The notes under the pieces: generated by a model | Database searches by the model: none | Told to the model about the DNA's origin: nothing | Seen by the model: the letters and a program-made list of their open reading frames with translations, nothing else | Origin: Scylla paramamosain | Lineage: Eukaryota; Arthropoda; Malacostraca; Decapoda; Portunidae | Direction of reading: 5' to 3' | NCBI RefSeq assembly: GCF_035594125.1 | Contig: NC_087183.1 | Location: forward strand, 9,060,868 to 9,124,867 | Length of the DNA stretch: 64,000 nt | Program-made: the position numbers and the translations under genes | Part shown: one piece after another, positions 23,732 to 62,929 of the stretch | How positions within the stretch are numbered: position 1 is the first letter of the stretch | Layout of the letters: every line of letters starts with the position of its first letter

Positions 23732-24058
23732 ATGACATTGCTCATGAATTTTTTTACAATTTCCCCCTTGGATGGTGTCCCTAATACACACACAAAAAAA
23801 AAAAAAAACGGAAAGGATCTCCCCCAACAGAGGTAGAGGAGCGGGAACTAATAAAAGTGATGGGAGGGTAACTTTCTCCCCCTCCCCTGCGACTTTTGGC
23901 ATACACAGCCTTCCTCATACTACCCAACTTTCCTGTTTTTTTTGTCTCGATACCAAAGTTACGAAGCCATGTGGGAGGAAGGAGCAAAGTACAAAGGTGG
24001 AGGCGGGGAAGGGCAATAATCCTCGGGCACAGAACCATTGATGCGAACGAAAACGAGG

Positions 24059-24295
24059 GGAGAGAAATCCGGGAATCAAAGAAAATGGAATTACTTCTCA
24101 TGCTCGAGCGTTAACTCACATAAAAAGACAGTAACAATACGAATAAATAAAAATAGACAGTAACAATACGAATAAATAAAAATAAAGCTTCCAGTAGAGG
24201 AGAGAATCAAAGAAAACAGTATTACCTCTCATACTGACGTACATTCACATAAAACACAACAACAATACGAATAACAACAAAGCTTCTACAGCAGG
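24059..24295 (+). repeat. Diverged direct duplication of about 120 bp
   Basis: GGAATCAAAGAAAATGGAAT ... CTCATG..CGTTAACTCACATAAAA ... AACAATACGAATAAA...AAAGCTTCCAGTAG is followed by AGAATCAAAGAAAACAGTAT ... CTCATACTGACGTACATTCA ... AACAATACGAATA...AAAGCTTCTACAG. Inside the first copy a 37-bp piece (GACAGTAACAATACGAATAA) is itself doubled. Confidence 0.75.
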
Positions 24296-24525
24296 AAGGG
24301 TTTGAATCCTCAAGGTAATCTAACTCTCCATCCGGGGCTTCGAATGCAATTAAGGCATCAGCTAATGTGCATTTTTATTGGGGGAAATTGAATAACACGG
24401 AACAATACGACGCGAAACAATTGAAAATCATGCTAGAATTTCCACGGTGACCAGGGCATCGAAGTACTCAAGAGAAGGGAGGCCAGTGAGGAAAAATGAA
24501 TAGATTAAAGGGCGAGATACTCCGG

Positions 24526-24638
<113 letters not shown>

Positions 24639-24639
24639 G

Positions 24640-25920
24640 AATTAGTGAGAATGAAAACCCGACACGAACCGAGAGAATAAAAATAAAAATAAAATATCCT
24701 TACTTTTCTCACACAGTCGCCAGCTCCTCGTCCCTCCAAGGTGTAACTCTCACACCTACAGGGATGCAGTGACACACACACACATACACACACGCACATC
24801 CTGCGGGAGAGGAAGATCATAGCTGACAAGAGGCCATAATATAATTCCTGTGACATACAAGACCAAAACAAGTTGAGATTAGATTTATTATTAGCCAGAT
24901 GTTACGCTTATCACATTTCCCCTTTCCTTTCTGAGTGGCGATGAAGATGGAGGCGTGTAATTTATGATAAAAACCTGCTACACACACACACAATCTGTCA
25001 GTCAGCACCCCCCCCCTCTCTCTCTCTCTCTCTCTCAACAGGTGCGCATTCAGATCACAGGTACACAGGTGCTTTGATCACTGAAGGCCTCACACCTACA
25101 TTATTCATCTCACTCCCGCGTGCTAATGTGAGTGTGTCAGAATACAAACTCAAGGCGACTGTAGATTTTCACTTCGATTAAAAACACAAGTCCTACATGT
25201 GGCACTTTCTGTATAACAAACACGCTATTTCCATCTATCTTCCCTGTCCATAAATTTACCCATTCTATTCTCGCAGCTCCCTAATGACTCCACTAACAGC
25301 CTAATCACCGAGTCTCCTCCGATCATTAACTATTAGCCTCCTTCCAAGGTCGTTCGACAAATGGAGTGAGTTCGGGAAGTGTAAACTTTAAACTTTGACA
25401 ACCTTAAAGCAGGTGTCAGCTGAAGTGCGGGTCTCTTTATTCACCAGCTGGAGGGACAGAGGGCGAGGGGTGAGCAGCCAGGGAGCTTCCATCCTGGCCC
25501 ATGTCCCTGCCCATATCGACCACCCTGCTCCGTGTCCTTCCTCAGTTGAGTTCACTAGGATATGATGCTACACACCACCTTGCTTTGTTTACTTTTGTGG
25601 ATATTCTGATGTTAGCTTTTTTTTTTTATCTTATTTTGTCTTCAACTGGATGAATCAACGAAAACTGAAATGCTACAAATTTAAAGGGTTGGTATTTGAG
25701 TGATTTCATTTCACGTTACAGGGGAAGTGGGGGGAGGGGGATATTGACCTCACTGACACAGAACAGTATGTCTGGCGTTGTTCATTTGGTACCCAAGCCA
25801 CTGACCCACGCCCCAGGATCCAGCGTTGTTCATTATGTGTCTTCCTGATTTGCCTCCGGGTCCTGCTTAGTAATATATTATTAAAATTATTTAAGTTAAT
25901 AACATTTAAATGGAAAGCTA
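24640..25920. other. Unassigned 1.3-kb region
   Basis: Short (CA)n near 24772 and 24981, C9 then (CT)n at 25008-25036. The rest is mixed composition without recognisable coding or RNA genes. Confidence 0.5.
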
Positions 25921-25924
25921 TAAT

Positions 25925-26345
25925 TTATTCAAATGACCAGGCTTTTCCACAAACATGAGGGCCTCGTGTCCCGGTGAGAACACACACTTCTCCAAATATC
26001 AGCGAGATGCGGAAAGGCCCTTCTTCGCCTCGAGAATGAAGATGTATCGCTCCCGCAGCCCCATCAGACTGGGACACCACCAGAAAGTGTCGCACTGTGA
26101 GGGGGACCAAAAAGTCATCACAGTATGGCTGTGTTTCCCGGGACATGAGGTAGCCATGTATGAGACGTGTGGTTCGTCCAGAGACGGGCCAGTGCTGGCA
26201 TCCCCGCGCATGGACACGTCCACGGACGGACAGCAAAAGATATTACTTCCTTCATCTAAGTGGTGGCAACTAAAGCCTCCCATCTGCTCTGCCAAGTGGC
26301 AAGAATTGCCATTCTTGTAGTGGAGTACAAGGCAGGAAATGGAAC
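25925..26345 (-). pseudogene. Non-LTR retrotransposon C-terminus (post-RNase H zinc-knuckle region), frameshifted
   Basis: Minus-strand frames alternate. ATWQSRWEA and PALARL precede TRLIHGYLMSRETQPYCDDF and LVPLTVRHFLV; a frame change leads to CPSLMGLRERYIF and later SPGHEALMFVEKPGHL. This order (W..RW, LARLR.GHTRLTHGYLM, C..C.....H....C, L..RY, PG.E...F.E..G) is the C-terminal end of RNase H-bearing LINEs such as the I/Jockey group (known pattern). At least two frameshifts and one in-frame stop; the Cys of the usual CDDC and of ECP is replaced or shifted. Dead copy. Confidence 0.75.
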
Positions 26346-26399
26346 GAGGCTGAAGGAGCAACTCGAGCTGCCGGAAGCAGAAGTAAGAAAAATAATGAA

Positions 26400-27540
26400 C
26401 AAAACTGACAGGTCTAAAATAAGATAAATATATAAACGACGGAACCCATGAGGAGTAAAAATAAGGACAGCAGTAATAAACCTATTAACAAGCAGCGAGA
26501 AAAGTTGTGAAAACTAAAAAAAAAACACTCGAGACAGACTTACCCTTCCTTCCCTCACCCCTCAGCCTTCTTGGGATTTAAACTTCCGCCAAGATATATC
26601 AGGATCTGTGCTCGCCTGAGGCGTCGGCAGGCGAAAAGAGGAAAAGGAAAAGAAAGAAAAGATGGAAAAAGACGAGGTAGTGGAGGTGGCGGCGTAGGAG
26701 GATAAACGCAAAGGACAGAGTTGGAAGGGAAGAGCTTGGTGGTGGGGAGGAGTAAGAGGAGGAGGAAAACTTAGTGCGTATTTAAATATGTGAACAAACT
26801 CTCACGGGAGTAAATAGGAAAATGGTATTTTTGATTTACACCATCATACTCTGCAACAATGGGAATGTGATTTTTGCATACCTTACTGGATTCTAAGAAA
26901 ACTTTATCAGAGTTTCTGAGGGAAATCCATAGTTTTCAAAATAGACACGAGCACTTCACCCAAAAATTCCCTAGACCCGTTCCTGTAGGACAGGTTTGAA
27001 TTAGTATCCCTGAGGGGGGGGGAGCGGTTGAGGAAGGCGCAACCCCCCGGCTAGGTCAGGGAGGGTGATTATGGTGTAAATCTAAAAAACAACCGGAAAA
27101 TTAATTCTGTACATTGTATGTGCATTATACATATACATACATGGTGTGCGCGCGTCTCCTGAGGCAATCACTGAGGACACAAACACACACACACACACAG
27201 CAGCCTTGAGCGCCACCTACCAGTGGAGGGCAAACTGCCGCTCTGAACACTGCATACAAGGCCTTACTTGTACCTTGCATCCACTTATATTCACACAACC
27301 AGATAATGAATTGCTTTGTCGTGCCTAATTAGCTTTGTCAATCTGCTTCCCTTACCGTGCACCAGCCCATGCATTGGGTATCTACACAAGCAGGTCCCTG
27401 AACAATGGTGAACCGCAACACCCCGCCACTACACCGCCACCTTATTTAAATCTCGACAGTCTCCACACCTCAGTCTAGCAATCAAAACTCCTTCAGATAT
27501 TACTAATTAAAGGAAACCTGACTATTAACACATTCCCATA
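26400..27540. other. Unassigned region
   Basis: Mixed composition; G-rich 27010-27025 and a short (CA)n at 27183-27200. No gene recognised. Confidence 0.5.
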
Positions 27541-27552
27541 ACAGCAACTTAC

Positions 27553-27720
27553 CGTATCTCAACACGAGCGGCGAGCAGCAAAGGAAAACAGGGAGAGACA
27601 ACCACTCCTTCCTGAAGCTGTTCCTCGTAATGGCGGATTGGCGGCCTTCCTTCCCTCCTTCCCTCCCTCCCGCCTGCCGCCTACGTCACGAGACACTAGC
27701 GCCACCGCTGCTTGTTACTC
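27553..27720 (-). promoter_or_regulatory. Candidate minus-strand promoter and untranslated first exon
   Basis: A GC- and CpG-rich island in AT-rich surroundings. On the minus strand, in order: a CRE-like TGACGTAG (27688-27681), a CCAAT box (27641-27637) inside CCGCCAATCCGCCATT, then about 85 bases ending GAGATACG followed by a strong splice donor GTAAGT (27552-27547). This is the layout of a housekeeping-type promoter with a non-coding first exon reading toward lower coordinates, starting about 3.7 kb downstream of the ChT stop. No downstream coding exon of such a gene was recognised. Confidence 0.4.
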
Positions 27721-27886
27721 CCTCGTTTGAGCCTCACAATTCCCGCTCTGGCTTGATTTTTTACGTTACATACTTAATATTGTAATTGTTCACCATGTAC
27801 CATTGGCACTGAGGGAGGGTTGTGTGCATTACCGCATCCTTTTTTTGGTCCACAGTTCCCGCGGAGACATTTCAACATTTATTACC

Positions 27887-27889
<3 letters not shown>

Positions 27890-27928
<39 letters not shown>
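27890..27928 (+). repeat. (GA)n microsatellite
   Basis: 39 bp of GA. Confidence 0.9.
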
Positions 27929-27932
<4 letters not shown>

Positions 27933-28382
27933 TACTGCGTTTCATGTTCATTTAAATCCCTGTAGAGGTAAACAGCATCAAGTCCTAACACCTCTTATCA
28001 TATGACACCTTGATCCCTCCTGATAATCTCCACCAAGGACACAAACACAGAGCTCCTGCGTGCCATGGAGTGCTCGTGGAGACCAAACTACACTCCTCTG
28101 GGATTCAGTTAACTTCCACCTTCACGTAACAATTAGACACTTACAAACTCCAGTCCAGTTAGCCTAATTATGAATCAGTTCCCTCTGCCCCAGCTGTCTT
28201 CCCACCCTCATTACCTCGCCATGTCCCTCTCTCTCCCACACAGAGCAGCTCAGGCCAGATAGTCTAATAATAATGTGTCTGTCTGTTACCTAACCTTGAC
28301 CAGCCTGAATACTTTCCCGCTTTCAGGATCCTCTTCCCCTGTGTTCCATTTCTCCCTCTCTAATGTCTTTTTTTGTTATCTA

Positions 28383-28446
28383 AGAGGGGCACTGGCCAAA
28401 AAATAAATAAAATGAATAAATAAATAAATAAATAAATAAATAAAAA
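28383..28446 (-). mobile_element. Retrotransposon 3'-end motif with (AAAT)n tail
   Basis: TAAGAGGGGCACTGGCCAA followed by (AAAT)n, matching the complement of the LINE 3'-end motif at 16415 and 56062. Confidence 0.5.
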
Positions 28447-28593
28447 AAGTTTACTGATTAAAAAAAAAAACCTGTATAAAAAGGATTCCACTTGTATTTA
28501 ATTCTTTCATTGTTATCGTCATGCCTTGTTGACATTTAGCGAACACTTAAAACAATTATTTGGATGGGCACAGAATAATGATAAAATATAAGG

Positions 28594-28709
28594 TTAATAT
28601 CGTCTTTTTCTAAGCTGTAGAACTGCATATTTAAGAAACTGCAATGGGGAAAGTGTCCGAAGATTGTAGATGGTTATGAGAAGATATCGTGCAGTGATGA
28701 AAGGGTTAA
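28594..28709. mobile_element. TTAA-bounded short element, family 2, best copy
   Basis: 116 bp from TTAA to TTAA. Interior TAGAACTGCATATTTAAGA, AAGATTGTAGATGGTTATGA, ATATCGTGCAGTGATGAAAG; right end GGGTTAA gives TTAACCCTTTCA in reverse, the same end as family 1. The copy at 43492-43605 is 114 bp and also TTAA to TTAA. Non-coding. Confidence 0.65.
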
Positions 28710-28889
28710 CGAGTAATTTCACACATCGTTCCTTCTTCACCCACGGATCTTTATAATTTAACACCCTGACCGCCTCCACTTCATCCCTAATACACTCCAG
28801 CATTAGTAATTAAAGCACCGCAAATATGTCACACCAGACATTTTTCAGACTTACATGAGCTGCGGGGAGGGAAAGAAAACGAGAAGCGG

Positions 28890-29260
28890 GTGACTCTGGT
28901 CTTCCCCCCTTCAGTCAGCGGTTCAGTCCATCCATGTTCATCTATACACCATTACATCCTCCATTTACTGCTACGTTCTCCATCTACTATTTCAACTCCC
29001 TACCTTTCAATTACATCCTTCTTTCACTCTGCCCTCCATCCATCATTGCATCCACCGTTATATCCACCTCCTCTGCCTCCACTATTTCCCTACAGAACCA
29101 CTCATACCTTTTTTTTTTTTTAATTCCACTTCCACCACCTCCATCATCTCCTCCACACCTCACCGTGCTCTTTACGTCACTGAGAAAATCTGACAAGTAC
29201 TTACAAGTGATGAAGACGCAAATGAGATTTCTCTTTTACGTTCAATATACCCGTAAGTAT
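28890..29260 (+). other. Pyrimidine/CAT-rich block, no gene
   Basis: Ser/His/Pro frames from imperfect CCAT/CTC repeats; nothing recognised. Confidence 0.5.
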
Positions 29261-29362
29261 TGAATTTCCTGGGGACCTCGTGTGTGCCGTGTGGGAGTGA
29301 ATCAAGGCGTCTTGCTGGGCGTGGCGAAATGAATTGGTTGTCCATGAAAAGAAAACGAGATG

Positions 29363-29369
<7 letters not shown>

Positions 29370-29446
<77 letters not shown>
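29370..29446 (+). repeat. (GA)n microsatellite, 77 bp
   Basis: Uninterrupted GA. A (CT)n tract at 29684-29716 lies 240 bp away in inverted relation. Confidence 0.92.
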
Positions 29447-29449
<3 letters not shown>

Positions 29450-29681
29450 GTGGAATAAAAGTGACGGATGGATGAGAAAAAAAAGTATATAGTTTTAACT
29501 TAAATAAGGGATGTGATAAATTAAATATGGTGAATATGAGAGAAGAGATGAACGGTGGGGAAGCTGGAGGACGACGACGACGAGGAGAATAAGCAGGATA
29601 ATAATTTCTTTCTCCTTATAACCTTTGCTTCGTTTAAAAAAATCATAATTTTATTATTAAACGTTTGCATTTAATATAACT

Positions 29682-29718
<37 letters not shown>

Positions 29719-29726
29719 AAAATAGA

Positions 29727-30620
29727 TTAAAACAGTGACGAAAAAGAGATTACATTTATTTTGCCATCAGTCTCTACTGTCCGCCCGGGAGCAGGACGTA
29801 GGCACTGCTCAGTACAGTCTTGCTCCAGGGACGGTGACAGCTCTGTACTGACGTGTGCCTCACACCCAGCTGGCAAAGCACTAATGGAGGATGAAGGAAT
29901 CGCAATAACCACAATTCTCATATTACAATGCTCGTATCAAGATTATGCAGAGTCGATAATTTTTTTTTTATATGTATAAATAAAAAAAAAAAAAAAACAG
30001 GAAATATTACGGTGCTGAAAAAAAAAAGAACAGAAATACACAAAATAATAACTCAAGACTGAAACAAACATGATAGAATAGGAAGTTGACCGTAATAAAA
30101 GATAAAGTAAACAATAACGGTTAAAAACGAAAAATGTATAAAAGATGACTGAAAAATAAATATATATAAACTTATAATACATTTTCACTCCGTCTTTTAA
30201 TCCCTGCACAATGTCAAGGGCGAGGGACAGGTAAGTGAAGAGCTCAGGTGTGACAGGTAAATATCAAGGTGGAGCTGTAGATGACGCACAATACACCTGC
30301 TCACCCCTTGGCTAATTACACACCTGCCCCCAGACACCCACGCGCCTCACCAAAATATTATCCTTGAGGAATATAAATTTCTAAGTGATATAGAATGACC
30401 CGCCGCCCCTCCTACACAGATACCCTACGGACGGGGACCCAAAAGTGAAGAGTGACTGGAAATTTTAAAAGATAGGAGGGAAAATAAATGTGTAAAATGA
30501 CTTCAGTATTAAAAAGGGGTACATTTAAAATAATATATGCGTCTGTCAATTAATCTGTCTACTGAAAATGAGTAAATACAGAATAGCTTTCATATATATT
30601 TGTTTGTTGACTTTTTTAAT
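29727..30620. other. Unassigned region
   Basis: The block 29761-29900 is GC-richer and open on both strands (64-72 residues) without a recognised domain; the rest is A-rich spacer. Minus-strand AATAAA candidates (plus TTTATT) lie near 29650 and 29755, possible poly(A) signals for ChT but far from the stop. Confidence 0.4.
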
Positions 30621-30626
30621 TAATTT

Positions 30627-30900
30627 ATCTATCTATCTATCTATCTAACTAGCTATCTCTCTCTTTCAGTCTATACATCTGTCTGTGTGTCTGCTCTCTG
30701 TCTGTCTGTGTGTCTATTCTTCTGTTTGTTTATCTATCTATCTTTCTGTCTGTCTGTCTATCTACTTAATCCTTTCATCTATCTACATATCTATCTACAG
30801 GTTTGTCAGTCTGTTTGCTGATCTGTCTATCTGTCTGTCTGTCTGTCTTTCTCTTTGTCTGTCTGTGCCTGTCTGTGTGCCTGTTTCTCTATCTATCTAT
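30627..30900 (+). repeat. (TCTA)n/(TCTG)n tetranucleotide block
   Basis: Interrupted TCTA and TCTG units over 270 bp. Confidence 0.85.
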
Positions 30901-31099
30901 TATCAAACTTTATATTTTTCACAGGTACAACGAGGTATGAAATGATGAAAAAAAAATATAATTGCATATTGAAAAGCAGATTGCCATTAAAAGATCAGAC
31001 CGCTTAACCATTAATACATTTATATACTGTATATGCTTAATATTATGGAATAAATTCTACAATATAATCCCTGTTTTGTTCCATCACGTATAAAAGTAC

Positions 31100-31106
31100 A
31101 AAAGAT

Positions 31107-31203
<97 letters not shown>

Positions 31204-31275
31204 CTGAATGATAAAAGAAAGAAAGAAAGGAAGGAAGAAAAAAAAAACATGAATGATAAAAGAAAGACAGGAAGG

Positions 31276-31367
<92 letters not shown>

Positions 31368-31411
31368 ACGTTCCTACATATATTATCTTTAAAAACTCTA
31401 ACATTTTACAA
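31100..31411 (-). other. Presumed ChT 3' untranslated region start, rich in (UC)n and (UG)n
   Basis: Directly after the ChT stop the coding strand runs 46 bases and then enters an (TC)n tract of about 85 bases (plus 31280-31365), a short T/C spacer, and a (TG)n tract of about 90 bases (plus 31109-31199). No AATAAA is seen on the minus strand within this block; candidates appear only near plus 29755 and 29650. If the transcript runs through, both tracts lie in the 3' UTR. The poly(A) site is not assigned. Confidence 0.5.
31109..31365 (+). repeat. (CA)n and (GA)n tracts next to the ChT stop
   Basis: (CA)n 31109-31199 (91 bp) and (GA)n 31280-31365 (86 bp), separated by AAAGAAAG-type purine sequence with a duplicated GAATGATAAAAGAAAG. 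Confidence 0.93.
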
Positions 31412-59228
<27,817 letters not shown>

Positions 59229-59286
59229 CTGAGGGAAAGCGAGAGAGACACGAAACCTCATTACTAGGGAGATGTTACCTTGATCA

Positions 59287-59288
<2 letters not shown>

Positions 59289-59326
<38 letters not shown>

Positions 59327-59630
59327 TGTGTGTTTGTGTGTTTGTGTGTGTGTGTCAGGGGAAGGGGGATAGTGTTATTGGTGTGATTATCTCCATTGTG
59401 GTTTGCCAAGGAAGGAAAAAAATAAATGTGTGTTGTGTTGTGCTGTAATAAAGGAGGATAGAGAGAAAAAGAAAAGACGTATTAGTGAGGTGGTGGCTGT
59501 GATTGGTGGTGGTGGTGGTGGTGGTGGTGGTGGTAGTGGTGGTGGTAGCAGTAGTAGTAGCAAGGAAATGATAACAGAGAATCTACGTTATCTGAAATGT
59601 GTAGGATATATATATTTCTCTTACCTAACA

Positions 59631-59702
<72 letters not shown>
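59289..59702. repeat. GT, GGT and CT tracts upstream of exon A
   Basis: (GT)n 59289-59357 with interruptions, (GGT)n 59505-59548, (CT)n 59634-59702. Confidence 0.92.
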
Positions 59703-59705
<3 letters not shown>

Positions 59706-60006
59706 AATATCTCCGTTACTCCATCACCAGCACGTCAGCCAGGCCGCCTCCCCAAGCGCCCTGCCACTCACGGCTTTCATCATCCCCGCCTCGTTATATG
59801 GACTGCGAGTAATCTTTCCTTCATTTTCTTCTCTCCTTCTTTCCCTTGTCACACGATGCTGGTTGACTTGAGGGAACATGTAGCGTGATGCCTTGTGTGT
59901 GTGTGTGTGTGTGTTAGGCTTCCGCAATCAGTATCTAGACTTACTGGGAAGGTGAAGGAAGGCGTGATGTACGTGTGTGAATGAGATGTGGTGGAGGAAA
60001 TGATGC

Positions 60007-60008
<2 letters not shown>

Positions 60009-60102
<94 letters not shown>
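60009..60102 (+). repeat. (GT)n microsatellite, 94 bp
   Basis: Uninterrupted GT. Confidence 0.93.
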
Positions 60103-60104
<2 letters not shown>

Positions 60105-60357
60105 TGAAGGGGGGGAAACATCTATGAAGAAAAGTACATTATGGAAACCTATGAATTTATATTACGTGACGACAAGTCTCATCACAGTAATTACGTGCTT
60201 CACTAAGAGGATTAACAGGAAAGGAGGGAAGGAATAGCGGAGAGAGGAGCCTTGCTTAGGGTATTTCAACTCAGAGGAATCGTAGTACACTCATCAACGC
60301 AGCCACTTCATTTACAAAAGAAATAAAGAAAAAAAAACTACGATAATTATTTTCAGA

Positions 60358-60629
60358 GTACGACTTTTGTTTATAGATTTTAAGAGTACTATATTTTATT
60401 TATTTATTTATATTTTTAACGCGTACGGCAGTCATATATCAGGAGTGCAGTACATTATTAATTTCAAGTGTACATTTTCTGTAACTACTTTTAGATACAG
60501 GCGATTCAATTCTAACGTACGACTGTCACGTGTTTCAGGGGTACGATGCTTATTTTTACTGTAGGACTATCTCATAAATTTCAAGTGTACAATATTTACT
60601 TCTAATGTACGACGGACATAAATTTCTGG
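60358..60629 (+). repeat. Diverged minisatellite, about 45-bp unit
   Basis: Units start GTACGACTTTTG (60358), GCGTACGGCAG, GTACGACTGTCACG, GTAGGACTATCTC and GTACGACGGACAT (60607); each holds a TTTCA(A/G)G(T/G)GTAC core followed by ATTTAC/TTTTTACT. Confidence 0.65.
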
Positions 60630-60639
60630 AGCCACGAAT

Positions 60640-61460
60640 GAACCAAAGTTGCAATAAGGTAAGAATAAGACGCTGCACAAATTCTTTTAGCCTTTTTTCA
60701 CACTCTCTGGGAAGGAAGTGGAGGCGGGGAGTGAATCCTCGACTTGGTTACCTAATTAATCTACCGAATGTGTTGTTCTGAGAGGCGATCGGCTTAAAAG
60801 TCCATTAGCAAATTGTTCCCTCAGTAAAAAACAACCCAATTGCCTCACGCGACACTCCGGCGGTATAAACAAAATGGAAAACAGAAGAAAAAGTTCATAC
60901 CATGCACACATTTTCTTAAAACATTTTTGCCATTTTGAGCACTGCTGCTTTTAAACTTTTCCCAGTGTGTTACCGTTTTTTTCTTTACTGAAACTTAAGC
61001 ATGTAAGGATTTATTTCCTCCTACTTCTGTGTTAGCCTGATTTTCTCTTCCCAATTCTCTGCCTGGAAGGAAAATGTGGGAGTATTTGTCTTTTTCTCCA
61101 CTCGCTGGCTACTTCGGAGTCCTCGCTCGCTCGGTCTGCTGTAGGCGACGACACACGAGGAGGCAGGGCAAGAGTACGCCAGTGACGGCTGGTGTAACTT
61201 GATTTTTGATCCGAATTTAAAGAATGACGGGTCGTAAGACGTCTCTGATTTGTCTTTCCTCCTTTTACTTATAAAAAAAAACATGGATGCTGCACTGAAA
61301 TACCTAAAATACGTGAAATATGTAAAAATTAATGAACTACACGAAAAATATATAAAAATATGTTTGATAGAAAAATAATTAAAACGTAAAATTTTGATAA
61401 TACATACTATAATATGAAACATGACGAAATATATGAAAATACAAATGAAAGGGAGTTTAC
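60640..61460. other. Unassigned spacer
   Basis: Mixed to AT-rich; no exon matching the missing N-terminal half of ChT was seen. Confidence 0.5.
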
Positions 61461-61461
61461 A

Positions 61462-61463
<2 letters not shown>

Positions 61464-61519
<56 letters not shown>
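61464..61519 (+). repeat. (GT)n microsatellite
   Basis: 56 bp of GT. Confidence 0.92.
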
Positions 61520-61520
<1 letters not shown>

Positions 61521-61803
61521 ACCTTCACTTATTCCACAGACAAAATAGTAAGTACAAATGAAGGAAAGAATACACAAAAGATAAACAAAATACATGGAAG
61601 AATAAAATAACGTAGCTAGAAGTCAAATAAGAATACGAGGAATACACAAAAGACACACACCAAAAAAAAAAAAAAAATACGAAAACACATAGAAAGAGAC
61701 TGAAAATACAAAACACAGTACTGGAGGAGTGACTAACCTATATGTCTGCCTTCCTTGCGCACGTGGAATCAAACACTAGGATAAAAAAAAAAAAAAGGTT
61801 GCA

Positions 61804-62155
61804 TGAGAGGCAGTCTGTGTTTTGTCATTCCTCTCTGCAGGTGTGAGCGTTGACTTTGGTGCTAAAAATCGAAGTGAAGGAGAGGTTCAATTAAGTTTCT
61901 GTTTTGTCTCCTCTCCCACGCGTGAAATCTGACGTAGGAATTAAAAACTGAAATGAATTAGAGGCTCCAGTAGGTTTGCCTTGTCTTCTCTCCTTCCTCG
62001 TCTGGTGCAGGAGTCAAGAGGTGAAAATCTTGCTGGCTGAGAGACTCCAATTAGTCTCTGTTTTATCCCTCCTTCTTGCTCGTGTAAAGTCTGACTAAAG
62101 GATAGGAATTTTAAGTGAGGGATTCCAGTAACCCTTCCAGCATTGTCTTTCCCTT
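61804..62155 (+). repeat. Diverged tandem array, about 80-bp unit, four to five units
   Basis: Each unit begins (A/T)GAGG(C/T)..CAGT and has TCTGTTTTGTC..CCTCTC, a GTGTGAG/GCGTGAA/GGTGCAG/CGTGTAA word, TCTGAC-like, then TAAAAATC/TTAAAAAC/TGAAAATC/GGAATTTT and AGTGAAG-like. Unit starts lie at about 61804, 61880, 61960, 62037 and 62118. Confidence 0.65.
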
Positions 62156-62169
62156 AAGTTCACTAGATA

Positions 62170-62880
62170 TTTGTCTTTCGGTCTCAGAATCTTGCCGACT
62201 CGATGCTTCAGAGGAAACTTCGCTGCCGTGTAAATTCAAGTTGTTTTGAGAAACTAATGAAACTTCAGAAGTGCCTCGATATTTCTTCTGAGGGGAGTCG
62301 GGAGTTGTACGAATAAGGAAACTTTTACGGAAAACGAAAAATAATCTTAAGTTTCCCTCTGCCTCAACAAAAGAGGAAGGTGATGAAAGAACAAGGAAAT
62401 TTTCCTGTGTTATGAAGAGCTCGAGGAGTTTTTAGGCCCAAACTCTTTGATAACTGGGATGATTGGCTGGTGACGCACTCAGAGGCTCGACATCCATCAG
62501 AGCAAGGATGAAAATGTAACGAAAAGAAATGTGATGAAAGAGACCTAATTAATCGTGAAATCGACAAATGCCATGAAATGTGACGAAAAGCCTTGATTAA
62601 TCGAGAAATATTAAAATAAGAAAGAAATTGCTGGAAATTCAATAAAAATGAACTGAAAAGTAAAAGAATAACAGTAAAAAAAAAAAAAACAAGAGATTTG
62701 ATCAAAGAAACTGAGAATTAAATTAAAAGAATAAAAATGTAATGAGAAGAGTAAAACATAATAAAATCAACGAAAAGTCTAAAAGGTGTAGAAAAACGAG
62801 AAAAAATAAAATAAAAATGCTGGAAGTGTCATGAGAAAAACTGAAAAGGTAATTAAAGAAAATTAAAGTGTAATTAAAGG
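62170..62880. other. AT-rich spacer
   Basis: A related ATTAATCG/TGATGAAA pair near 62530-62600; otherwise nothing recognised. Confidence 0.45.
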
Positions 62881-62929
62881 ATGAATTATGAACAAAAGAA
62901 ACGAGTATCCACGAGGCATGAAAAGACGA

